Of a DNA stretch of 64,000 nt, positions 1 through 10,809 are shown one piece after another; position 1 is the stretch's first letter, and each line of letters opens with the position of its first letter. Made by a program: the position numbers and the translations under genes. Where the stretch lies: positions 6,629,670-6,693,669 of the forward strand of contig NC_088714.1 of the NCBI RefSeq assembly GCF_963576615.1, in the 5' to 3' direction. A model generated the notes under the pieces. It did not search any database, was not told where the DNA came from, and saw nothing but the letters and a program-made list of their open reading frames with translations. Origin of the DNA: Watersipora subatra (taxonomy: Eukaryota; Bryozoa; Gymnolaemata; Cheilostomatida; Watersiporidae).

Positions 1-1100
1 ACTTGAATGCAGAGCTCTGTTCATTGCTATTTGTTGATGCGCGTTACTTTCAGTTATTGAAGTTGTATGAAAGTTTTTGTGCATGATCTGTGAACTTTTA
101 AGCATGTTACTAATAGACTCATTCTCAAATAAAGCCTGTAGGAGTGTTGAGACCTGTGGGTGTAGTGGTACATGTAGGCGGAGATGTACCGCAATACTGG
201 TGACTAGTGGGTACAGTTATACTGGCGAAATCAGTAGTAGTGCCCATGATAGCGATGGTAACTATGGTAGATGTAGCAGCCATAAAGGTTGTGCATGAAA
301 AAAAATCTCTTAAAAGAGTAGCACAAGCATGATACGGTCTACATAAATTATATACCGGTATATGCTCAATCATAGGCTAAATGTGGAAAAAAATTGCTAT
401 AGTATTTATGCTTTTTATTTCTAAGACTACCTTATAGAAACTTCCCTAACGCTTCCAAAACATTGCTTCAAGCATTTCCTGACATGTATAAAGAGAGTTA
501 AGGTGTTTACTAGAAAAATGTTAGAATCGCTGTAATTATATATTATTCTGGCTATAAGAATTGGTGGCTACAAAATTTGATTTACTAGAAGGCATCAAAC
601 ATGGCCGGTTCTTAAATAAATTTAAACTAAATTATATACTGGCCCAACACTAGTATGTATGGCCTAATATTACGTGAAACATTCCAGTCAGCAATTACTA
701 GTAGAAAAAACCTAAACTCTGGCAAAAATCGACCATCTCTGAGCTCTATCAAGTTTTACCTTAGGGAAAAATTGTTTGTGTTCAATTTTATCTAAACTCA
801 AATAGCTTGCCAAAAAACCTATGGTTTATATGTAATTTCTTCTTATTGGGACAAAATGAGCTGTACTGACATGAATGTAAATTTAATACTTCTTGTAAAA
901 TTAAAATAGGAACTATCACAATATTAAAAGTGAAATATTTGAACTGCTTTAAAACCATAGCTACGATTGTGATGTGGTGAAATAAGGTTTCAATTGAAAA
1001 TTGAAAGGCAGTAGAACAACTTGCATATACTTCAAAAGAAGGCTTCTATTGACCAATATGCAAAGATATGTGAGAAGAAACCGATTAAAACACCAATGAT
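1..1100. other. No gene recognised
   Basis: AT-rich sequence. Short open frames near 77-373 on both strands have no recognisable domain, splice context or biased composition. Nothing else is seen. Confidence 0.5.
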
Positions 1101-1252
1101 TCATTTATAAAAGAGGCGTTTATCAGGAACTTCCTCTGAATGAGTGGGTGTGCTCTGTTCACCTGACATGTCAAACCACTTAATGCTTCCTGAACCGCTT
1201 TCTTCAGCCACTGGTTCACCCACGCCCAAGTAAGGGTTATGTGAAAAACATC
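1101..1252 (-). CDS. Possible 3' terminal coding exon, function unknown
   Basis: On the - strand an acceptor-like site (TTACTTAAAG) precedes 152 bases that read in one frame to a stop at 1101. The peptide is polar and acidic, with segments such as CFSHNPYLGVGEPVAEE and SEEVPDKRLFYK, and it resembles a cytoplasmic or disordered tail rather than random AT-rich translation. GC content is higher than in the flanks. The rest of the gene would lie at higher coordinates on the - strand, and no partner exon was found. No family is recognised. It could be a chance open frame. Confidence 0.35.
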
Positions 1253-2998
1253 CTTTAAGTAAGCCATGCACCATGATTAGCATTGTAATACAACAGATAA
1301 CCCTATCATATATGTAACTCATTAGCACTTTGATATTTAGTTGATTTCATTGTCTCCTGTTATGTGATTAACAGGCAGAAAACAATTAAAAAGTAATACG
1401 CAACTGGTTCTTTGTGAAAATCCTGAAATTGAGATGTTTATACTATTCAATGTTGCTTAAGCTAAACCTTATATTTTGACTGACTTCAATATATGTCAGG
1501 ATCTACACTATTAGCTCGTGTTGATAACCAACACGATAATGGTAATACAGTTAAGTAGTTGAAATAGCAAAGTTTTTAACTTTTGCTTCAGGAAGTAAAC
1601 TTCATGATTCCATAGTTCTCTTAATTTTGTTACGAGTCAACTTTACCTTGTTTTAAATGTTGATGATTAGAAGTATTCTATTTTGCATCGGTTATTTTTT
1701 TAAATTTCAAATTTTATAACAATTTAAGCTAAAATTAACAAGAATGATTGTACATTTGTTACTGTGATTGTTTAATACTGCTTGCTTTCGCTTTACTGGT
1801 TTGCATAATGATATAACAAATATATGTTTAGAATGATATTATTAACTATTGAACAAATCACAATGAGGCTTTCTTGGCATCCTACCTGCATTCACAAAAC
1901 ATGCACTCCGATAGCTTAATGATGCCTGTTGTTAATAATGCCTTTTAGTAAACAATGGAAGCATCTCCAATCATGTGACAAACTTCTTAAAAGCTGTGGG
2001 TGTTGAAATCAATCATTTCTTTTTAGCAAATATGCACAATTGATGTAAGGGGCTATGTAAAGAAGCCTGCTAGTTACTTCATGAAGGCTGTTCCACATTA
2101 TACCTTCATAAGTCAGCATTGGCCTTCTGGCATTCGTTGCCAACTATGTGTACAAGGAACTGTTAGCATCTACGAAACAGAGAGTTTGCAGCTGTCAAAC
2201 TTTGTTGTTATTTTACTGAGTGTTGACGACAGCCTGACAATGTAAACCATTTGGCAACATTAATTTGCAATTACCATGTTGGCGTGGTAAATTGCTTATA
2301 ATAGTTGCTGCAAGACTAGTATTTGAATCGCGCATGCGAAACAAAGAGGTTTCTTTACAAAAAATTTAAAAGAAAAATGAGAGCACTATGTCACAGAGTA
2401 TTTACTGATGCAAACAGAAATAGGTTTGTGATAGTGTGAACATTGTTATCATCGGCGATCACCACTGTATTGCGATGTCAATACTGAAGTATGGCAGTAC
2501 AGTGTGAACCAGTATTTAGCCACACAAATTGCAACAACTCAGCTATATAAAACTTAATCAGAAAGCCTAATAGAAAAGCAACTTTTTATGCAATTGAGAA
2601 GAGTACTATATGTATTAGAATACACTACATACTAGAACTTACTGTTAGCTTAAGCTGTAGTTATTAAATTAGCAGAAAGCAGCTATTCAATATCAATATA
2701 CAGTAGTATATCGGCGTAAACACAAAGTTTAGCAGGCTTCCGGACCAAAAAGATAAAATGATATTTTTGGATACAGCATTTGCAAAGATAAAAGGTAAGT
2801 ACAGAAACGTTACCCATTGTTGCATAGCACCTATATTGCTACTACGGTAGATCGGGTTGCACATCTCTGAGCAAACTCAAAACCTAATGATGCGTGTCTC
2901 CATCTACAGTATAACGATTACTCTTTAGTTGTGCGCTTGTCTGAACTTTCCATGACATCCTATCATGAGTCAGCTTTATTGAAGCGAGACTAGCTTTG
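1253..2998. other. No gene recognised
   Basis: AT-rich intergenic or intronic sequence with no coding segment, tandem repeat or transposon domain that I can support. The open frame at 2664-2864 (-) looks like chance. Confidence 0.5.
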
Positions 2999-2999
2999 C

Positions 3000-3006
3000 T
3001 ATATAT
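3000..3006 (+). promoter_or_regulatory. Candidate TATA box for the 76-codon gene
   Basis: TATATAT lies about 25-30 bp before a pyrimidine-rich stretch (around 3023-3032) that could hold the transcription start. About 120 bp further on is a strong donor (AAAAA|GTAAGTT, GT at 3127). This suggests a 5'UTR exon of roughly 3030-3126, an intron of 3127-3301, and the coding exon. It is inferred from motifs only. Confidence 0.35.
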
Positions 3007-3302
3007 GCACGTGTTAGGTCTGTTCTCTTCATTGCAAGACAGCTACTCTAGCAGCAGTCAGTGACAAAAACAAGCTAACCTTGCGAGAACTATTGCCTTC
3101 AACAACTCACATTTACACAATAAAAAGTAAGTTATTGGATAAAATAACTTTAAACAACTTCATGTTAAACTGGATTGTTTAAAAAAGTATTTTATTATAC
3201 CTATTGTTGTACTGATAGACTTATCGATTCTGGAATTTATGGGTTTTCAACATATCAATGAACTCTAGTCAAAATTCTTTATAGTATGATTTTTGTTATA
3301 GA

Positions 3303-3533
3303 ATGCCTTGGGTAAAAAAGACATCAGTTCGAGACAACCAAGTGAAGGTTGACCTCAGCAAATGCAAGAAGATGTTTCTCTACCCAAACAGCCAAAACAA
3401 CTTGACGAGTGTCACTCAGGTGTGGGTCTACCAAGGAAGGGTCATCCGATCAGTCTCTGAAGAACAGAACAAGCTTCGACGTACCTCATCATCCTCATCT
3501 ACTAGCAGCCGATCTTCAGTAAAGTCACCTTGA
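3303..3533 (+). CDS. Small conserved basic protein, copy 1 (76 aa), family unknown
   Basis: The reading frame encodes 76 residues, starting MPWVKKTSVRDNQ and ending in a Ser/Arg-rich tail (RRTSSSSSTSSRSSVKSP). The ATG lies one base after a pyrimidine-rich acceptor (TTTTTGTTATAG|A), so this is the last, and perhaps only, coding exon. A near-identical frame is at 10579-10809. About 14 codons differ silently and only two change the residue (V/I and N/D), with no indels, while the 3' flanks do not align; that is strong evidence of selection on the protein. The N-terminal 55 residues are compact, with a TQVWVYQGRVIRS core. RRTS resembles a basophilic kinase site. No signal peptide or membrane segment is seen. 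I do not recognise the family. If an upstream coding exon exists, the ATG could be internal. Confidence 0.75.
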   Translation: MPWVKKTSVRDNQVKVDLSKCKKMFLYPNSQNNLTSVTQVWVYQGRVIRSVSEEQNKLRRTSSSSSTSSRSSVKSP

Positions 3534-3985
3534 AGAATTTGAGAGCTTTGAAAGATTCTTTTGGAAATGAGGAAATTTTGCTCCGAGCTACTCCTGACAC
3601 AAAGTGTGAAAAGAAGTCTTGAATGCAGACCGACTGAGAAAACACGATCAAAAAAGAGAAACTTGATTCACTCTGACACTCTGGCTCTTGTAAAGGAACT
3701 GTTCACTGTGAAGCTAAATAACTAGAAACAGCATTAGTTATTTTTGTTACAATACTCAAAGTTGTGATTTTGAATTTGAAAATCAGCAACTTTTCAGATA
3801 CAGAACAAATGGTTTAAAGAAACAAGAGCTTTAAACTTTTTGAAAAGATATTATGTGATGGCCATGAATGAATTTAGAGTGACCTTTAACAGGAAAGCAC
3901 AACTCAGAAAGCTATACTATTATTTCTTATTGGTTTTATAGGCTCATATGTGAGTGAAATTATGTAAGATATGTATTATTAAACA

Positions 3986-3991
3986 AATAAA
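3986..3991 (+). promoter_or_regulatory. Candidate polyadenylation signal
   Basis: AATAAA lies about 450 bp past the stop codon of the frame at 3303-3533, giving a plausible 3'UTR end for that gene. Confidence 0.35.
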
Positions 3992-4772
3992 TGCTGAGAA
4001 ACACTTAATGTTAATTCTATTCCAGATACATGAAAAAATATACAGCTTAATGAGATGAGTGACAGAAGTTGCTTAAATATTGGCAAACACTTGGCTAGCT
4101 GATTCGCTAATTAACCAGTGGTTATCAGCGATTGGTAGTTTGTTTGCAAACACTTTAGAATTATCTGAACTGAAAGTATACAACTAAAATAGCCTTATCA
4201 CTAGAACAAGGGTAGAACAAGGAAGGCAAAAAACTGTGGCATATTGCCCTTCAGTGCTCTCAAATGTTCTCAGTTCGCTAGAAGATATTTTTTATTCAAG
4301 TGCACAGAATTCCTGTTTCATACCAGAATTAAGCGCATAGTTTGCAGATCAGTATGAACTTTTTAACTGTAGTGAATGTGGGGTCCTGTTCTCATCAATT
4401 CACAGATTGATGAATAGGTAAGTATCCTGGCACCTCAACATATGCCATACTCGGCTGTCAGTTGTCCTCATATATACGATCATACTCCAAGTGCTTAAAA
4501 ATAATAAGCCCCCTGAACAGTAGTCTTGATCTTGCTAGCGGAGCATAATTTTTCTCATTCTTTTGTTCTAACATATTATTCTTATAAGACTTCAAAAGTG
4601 TGGTGCATTATGCTAATTCGTGAATTTTAGACGTTGCATAAATCTTTAGGCTAGACAATCAGAAAAATCGATCTGAATGATCTTTTGCATAGCGGCAATA
4701 GAATAACTAATGTTAACTTTTCATTTCTTTTAGTTTTCGTTTCATTTAATTTTTCTTTTAGTTTTTATGTCG

Positions 4773-4809
4773 TAACAGGTCGAATATGATTCTCATACTC
4801 GACCTGTTA
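4773..4809. repeat. 17-bp inverted repeat, 3-nt loop
   Basis: TAACAGGTCGAATATGA and TCATACTCGACCTGTTA pair at 16 of 17 positions around the loop TTC. It stands alone in AT-rich DNA. It may be the end of a foldback element or a mutational palindrome. Confidence 0.7.
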
Positions 4810-6049
4810 TGAAAAAACAATTGATTAGATTTACTTGCTAAATTTTTTTTCACAAGAGTTCACAAATAAGTCTTTGAGGTTCTCTAGGGATTTATTTAGT
4901 AAACGAGTGTTATCTCTATATTTCAACAGCTTAAACGTTTAGTATGAAACTCCTAATCTTCACGGCTATTAATATCTAGATGTATATTTAAAAAAGTAAA
5001 GTAATGCGTTCAAATTTGGCTGTAGTGAGTAATTTATAGAACTGTGACATCATTGCCGGGTGCCTCTGTATTAATGGTTAAATACGGTTTTTTTCTAATC
5101 CAGTTTCAGCATACACATCCGGTAATAGCAAACTGCAAGCTTTTATGATTTTTTTGTTCTAGTATATGTCACCCTATTAAAGCACTAATGTTGCTTCAAG
5201 ATGTCCCACTTTCTGATTCTAACCATAATGGAAATTAAAATTGTGCCAAAGGTTTTGCCATAACTGCTTTTCTACAACTAACCGATTCTTCATTGATTAC
5301 ATCTAATTTTTCCACTCTGCCTGGCGGCATCGAAAGAAAACTTGATGAGTGACAAAGGTTTGTGGCGGTGCTATAAACTATTTGATGTAAATCATAAGTT
5401 GACCATTCTGCTTAATGCATACTGTTAACAGCTCCCTTTATTTTGAGCATATTTTGTAATGAGGAAAAAACAAAAGATTGGGACTTGTAGAAATTGATCT
5501 TGAATGTAACCGCTACTTTTTCTGAGCAGATTTCTAATATATTTCAATGAAAAATTTAAAAATTCGTGTTGTGCAAGTCAACATATTTTTTTTCAGTGAT
5601 ACATCAACTTCATTTACATTCTTTCACACAACTAGTGTATCAAGGCATTGAATACAAACATACAACATGAGCTAATACAACGTTTTTAACAAATTTTATA
5701 AAAAAACAATTTTTATTCCTAATAATAGCTGTAAACATATTCTCAACGCATTAGATGAACTTTGAGACATTTTAACCAACTTCAACAGTGATAAAGAAGA
5801 TGTCGGCTATAGAGCTTCTAGCAACTGCTTACATCTACATGTAAGTATTAAACTTTGATAACAAATATTTATGACAAAGCCGGCAATTACCATTATAAAA
5901 AGCTGATTCTTTAATAAAAGATCACGGCTTTTGCAATGCAAAAGAACCTATGCAATGCCTATAACAATGCCTCCAGAACCTCTGAGTAAACTTCTTTACA
6001 GTAATGAGAGTTGTGTCTTTCCATGTTTGTCCGTCTGCCCAATGCCGTG

Positions 6050-6160
6050 GTAGAAGGTTAGAAAAAGTACTCCATACAGGATTAGAACTCATAACATTGG
6101 GCCTACTAGACAGACATGCCAACACCTGTGCAAATCCACTACCTTCTAGCACTGTTGAAT
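6050..6160 (-). repeat. tRNA-like SINE head fragment
   Basis: On the - strand there is an A-box-like stretch (ACAGGTGTTGGCATGTCTG), then about 30 bp on a B-box-like GAGTTCTAATCCTG, the layout of an internal RNA polymerase III promoter in a tRNA-derived SINE. It cannot fold into a complete functional tRNA as far as I can see. Confidence 0.45.
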
Positions 6161-8111
6161 AATTGTACAGATAATTATTCTCCGTTTCATTGACACATCT
6201 GATGCTCACTCATAGCAGTTTAGGCTGTCAGGGTTGTAGTCACTCTAAGGAAGTTGTCATGGTATAAAACTAGTGCATCAGAAGTACTAACAAAAGCCAA
6301 AAAGCCCCAAAAGTTTGTTAAGTATTGTAGAATTCAAAAAATTATGTTAGAAAAGCTTTTCATAACATAAACTAATTGTCAAAAGCAACTATAAACTTTT
6401 GAGGCTTAATTTGCACTCATCAATGCAACTTACAGAGTGATACTGGTGTCAAAAGGATATAATGGTTTATGGACAACAAACTTGTAAACCTTTATTAAGG
6501 TCAATAGTTAGCAAAAATCACCCTTTAAAATTAGTCTTTTTAAACATTCGCCACCTGACCCCTACAGATCATGTTTGAGCAGACAGTTGCTGCAAACAAT
6601 GACATTATTCCAACAGAGCGTACCTACTGTTTAGGATATAATAAAAAAACAGTTGAAACATTGTTAGTTGACGCATTATTAGTTACAACCTTAGCTAATT
6701 ATAGACATAGCTTGTCTGGTCAATAATAAGCATTCTTGTTTAGAGCTGACGCAACTCAGTAGTGTTCTGCCTACAGTCTTGCGCTGAGAGATGCTTAGCC
6801 TTAAATAGATTGTTGCTTAGGTAATGCAACTACGTAATGTTACTATTTGGTTGCCTGGAAAAGATTAATATAGGTTTGCGGCAAATATCTCCTGAGCAAC
6901 CGCATGCATGTCTGACTGACTCATTCAATTTTGTTATCCGATAACTATCTACAAGCATTGCAGAATATGCGCAACTGTCAACAGTTTATGGCATATTTAA
7001 AAAGGTATTTATTATTTAAAAATAGCTGGAAACTAAGCTACTTAATTTTTCTCAAAACAGAACTGGATCAAAAGCAACCCAAAGATCCTTAAAGATATTA
7101 TCTCAGCAGTTAAAGAGGCAAAGTGAATGGATCACTAGCTACCAGCTTCCACAACCTTCTATGTACAAGCCACAGTCTGCTTATCAGGCCATAAAAAATA
7201 GCTGGAGTTCTTAAACCTCAGCTCGGCTTTCAAAGCAGCGTCTTTGACGTTTCACCACCGGATAATAGGGCAATCAATTTAACCTATTCGTTTTAATGAG
7301 CTACGTGAAGAACACTAAAATTGCTAGACAAAATCTGTGGGAGTGAAAACGAAAACTGCTGCAATGGTAATACACAGGGATAAAGCCAAGTCAAAAATAG
7401 ACTAGCAGCTTAAAGATGGCACAGTGTGTCAAATTTAAGTACAAGCCGGCAAACGCTTGTTGTTTACTAATGGCAACCTTGAGACCAAATCTTTAATACT
7501 GTTAACAACAAAGGCATTTGTATACACACTCTTTGTTTATTTAGCCTTATTAAATAATATATATATTATTGCATATATGCAAAATAAACTATAGTGAGTG
7601 GACGATATTGCAATTAAAGTAACATGTTTTTTCAGGAATTATCACATGTCCTCACCCGTTTACGAGTTATTTATCTAAACTGTTATATGATACAGTAAGT
7701 TTAGAAATAGCTTCACCAACATAACTTGACTAAATCAAAATTAAGGCTACTAATGGCTATTTAGATGATTCATGAAAAATAACAATATTTTGTTATTGTC
7801 AATTTTTACCACTGATGGCTAATCCGACTTGGTCTAAAGCTGTCAGAAAAAAACTAGAAACTACTGGTATGGAACTATCTTAGTCAGTTAAAACATTTTC
7901 TACTTCATATTAAAAGCTAGTGTAAACCCTTAGTGTTCAAATTAAGTGCTAGTTTCCTGAGAAAAATGTTTTCTGCTCTTCACTAGATTTTCTTAATGAA
8001 TAATAAGAGTGTTGAGAGAATTATTTTGCGATAATGCAAGTGTAGAGCTAAAACATCCATATCAGTAAAATATACTAACAGTTATTGCGAAACTCACAAG
8101 TAAATTCCTAT

Positions 8112-9379
8112 TCCCACGACCAAACACGAGCGAAGCAAACATTTGGAAGCTTTATGATAAATGCATATGCGCACGCAACTCCCGAAAGATTATCCATCAA
8201 CGGCCATTACCAAACTCTTGTACAGCCATCCCATCAACAAATTTAACCATTGCTGTGTAGAGTCGTTTAAGTATAATAACGATACAAAACACATCTAAAA
8301 ATATTTAAATATGTTACCAAGTCTTTGAAAAGTTTCTGCAATATCATAAAACTAACCCATCTGATCGGATTATACATAAATAGACAGATTAATTTGGACT
8401 AAAATCGCGATAAAATCTTGACAAGCTTTTTTTAATCAAAATTAAGACCGGCCAACGAAACGTCGATAAGCCGGTGCGACACAAAGTAGAACCATTAGGT
8501 CGTGCGCATTGCACATTTCATCAGTCTATGGCATTGTCCAATTGCCAAAGGTTTCTGTAATTAATGTAGAAGTACTGAAAAGTTATCGTTCTTTTTTGCC
8601 GATTCTACCAGACTCTGAAATTTTGGACAATTATAATGAGTACTTTTGGTATTCAAACTGATGTCCAAAGCAGTGAAAGTAAAGGAAATGACGATGATAT
8701 TTTTCTAACGATTCTAACAATATTTAATTATAAGAATAATCATTCGGTTTTATAGGATTATTATAAGATATATAGTTATAATAATACTCATTCGAATTTA
8801 CAAAATCAAAGTATATAGTGACCAAGGTGTGCAATATGTTACTTTTATTATTTTTCTAAAGATTTTGTAGATGATACAGCGGCTGTGCCCAATATCGCGG
8901 TACTGCCAAGCCGTTTTTAATATCTGCAAAATTAAATAATAAGCCTACATTTTCTTATAGATATACATCTATTTCTATGACGACCAGCTAAAATCTGTTT
9001 AGATTTTTAGATTTAGCATAATTTTTTAGATGTAATTACAGAAATCTAGATAAATATCACAACTTCTTGATATTGATTGCTATGACCGATGATATACAGC
9101 CCCTCCCCTAGCCTGTGTATATTACACAGCAGCTTGCCATTTTACTCCTAACATTGCATTTCTCCTATTGCAGGGGAGAGATATAAACATATAATCTTTT
9201 CCTTAGATTATTTCTGTTTGTTGTATATAATAACACCCAGTACATTACAGCTACCATTGAAGTTTTCCTTTTGCACTGCAGTGCCATTTTCGCTGCTAAT
9301 GTTACATTTCTCAGCCGGCAGTAACTTTCTTTTTCTATTATCACTTTGGTTGTGGGCTGTATGACAGGAGAATTTCTAG
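8112..9379 (+). mobile_element. Helitron-like non-autonomous element, family 1 copy A
   Basis: The left end (TCCCACGACCAAAC, then GAGCG and ATGATAAATGCATATGCGCAC) and the right end (GGCTGTATGACAGG, then AATTTCTAG|T) are shared with copies at 33390-35254 and 47898-49067. A 5'-TC, a 3'-CTAG followed by T, no terminal inverted repeats and no evident target duplication match Helitron termini. A short CTGT-ATG-ACAG palindrome sits just before the end, which is weaker than a classic Helitron hairpin. The base before TC is T rather than the usual A. No coding capacity is seen. A 22-bp minisatellite starts about 150 bp downstream. Confidence 0.65.
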
Positions 9380-9529
9380 TTTAAATTAGCTTTCTCTTGT
9401 TTTTATAGATGCCATGTGCCCAATGCTTAAGGTTACCTAAATGTGCAAGTGTTTAGCAATTTATGAGTATAAAAAAGGGTTTTCAGGTTTCTTGAAATAA
9501 ATTGTTACAAGTCAAAGTTTTGTCAAGTA

Positions 9530-9785
9530 TGGGCACTAAAGTATTCTTTAAGTAGAACTAAATTCTTTTTTATGTACCACCAGAGTCTTTTTTAAGTAGC
9601 ACTACAGTCTTTATTAAGTAGCATTAGAGTCTTTGTTACGTAGCACTAGAGTATTTGTTAAGTAGCAGTAGAGTAATTGTTAAGTAGCACTAGAGTCTAT
9701 GTTAAGTGGCACTATAGTATATGTTAAGTAGCAGTAGAGTATTTTTAAGTAGCACTAGAGTATTTGTTAAATGGCACTAACCTTT
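9530..9785 (+). repeat. 22-bp minisatellite, about 11 degenerate copies
   Basis: The repeated unit is close to GTTAAGTAGCACTAGAGTCTTT, with substitutions and small length changes. It starts about 150 bp after Helitron-like copy A. Confidence 0.85.
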
Positions 9786-10577
9786 TAGGCAGCATATAAT
9801 AAATGTTCTAACTATTAAGTAAAATTGAACACAAAAAGTAATAACTTTAAAAAATATTTCATCAGATTTACTGTAAAATTTTTAAAATATATTTGCAGTG
9901 CAAATAAGATAGGAACTTTAAACACTCATGTATACACATGTGATATATACAGGTATACAGGTTTTACAAGTGATGAATGCAAAATAGTTGGTGATATAGT
10001 TTCATTTATGCACTGCATTGCTCATGACAATGAGATCACAAGATGCATTCCATTCTTTTGTTATATATAGGGTTTCCGTGACGACCTTGCAAGTGTTTGC
10101 TTATAACTTTGGAAATCATTGTTATGCTAATGTACATGTGACGGCGCTTTAGGCAACTGTTTTTGTATAACTAACCAAGCTGTGATTATTACTGAGCTGT
10201 GTAATGGACTGTGAGAAAACTTCAGGATTAATGTAAAGTGTTTCAACCCACATTAATGCACTCATTTGATGTTTTTCTAATGCGCAACAGTGACTCATCT
10301 TCAATGAACCGAGACCAGTCGTGCTATATCTACAAGCGTTTCTCCTGATCTCTTCAGTTAGCCACCATTGTGCCACTATAATCTTGATAAGAAAAGTTAG
10401 TCTTGTGTGCTTTATTTAAATTGATTCTCATTAAACACACTTTAATAAACAAGGTGAGAGAACCTTTAAAGTACAATATCAAACTGTTAACTAATATACA
10501 TGTATTTGAAACATTTAGTATAATAGTTGTCATTTTGACAAAATCATATTTTAATATGACCATATGATAATTTGCAG
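9786..10577. other. Region upstream of the second 76-codon gene
   Basis: Presumed intron and 5' flank of the gene at 10579. The acceptor TTTGCAG ends at 10577. I could not place a 5'UTR exon with confidence. The frames at 9825-10070 (+) and 10149-10376 (-) look like chance. Confidence 0.4.
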
Positions 10578-10578
10578 T

Positions 10579-10809
10579 ATGCCTTGGGTTAAGAAAACAT
10601 CAGTTCGAGACAACCAAATAAAAGTTGACCTCAGCAAATGCAAGAAGATGTTTCTTTACCCAAACAGCCAGAACGACTTGACAAGTGTCACTCAGGTGTG
10701 GGTCTACCAAGGAAGGGTCATTCGATCGGTTTCTGAAGAACAGAACAAGCTTCGACGTACTTCATCATCTTCATCCACAAGCAGCCGATCTTCAGTAAAG
10801 TCACCTTGA
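10579..10809 (+). CDS. Small conserved basic protein, copy 2 (76 aa), family unknown
   Basis: This is the paralogue of the frame at 3303-3533: 76 codons, MPWVKKTSVRDNQ to SSVKSP, with I instead of V at residue 15 and D instead of N at residue 34. I chose the ATG at 10579 over one 15 bases upstream because the upstream bases form an acceptor (AATTTGCAG|T), and the one-base gap between acceptor and ATG is the same in both copies. Silent differences dominate, so both copies appear to be under purifying selection. The 3' flanks are unrelated, so this is not a recent large duplication; an ATTAAA about 300 bp past the stop could be the polyadenylation signal. Function unknown. Confidence 0.75.
   Translation: MPWVKKTSVRDNQIKVDLSKCKKMFLYPNSQNDLTSVTQVWVYQGRVIRSVSEEQNKLRRTSSSSSTSSRSSVKSP

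Larger units (their letters stand above)
3992..8111. other. Intergenic, mostly no recognisable content
   Basis: Apart from the hairpin at 4773-4809 and the tRNA-like fragment near 6050-6160, I see no genes, tandem arrays or coding transposon fragments here. Confidence 0.45.

Noticed and set aside
4773..4809. Rho-independent terminator
   Set aside because: Bacterial terminators do not apply here, and no T tract or adjacent gene fits.
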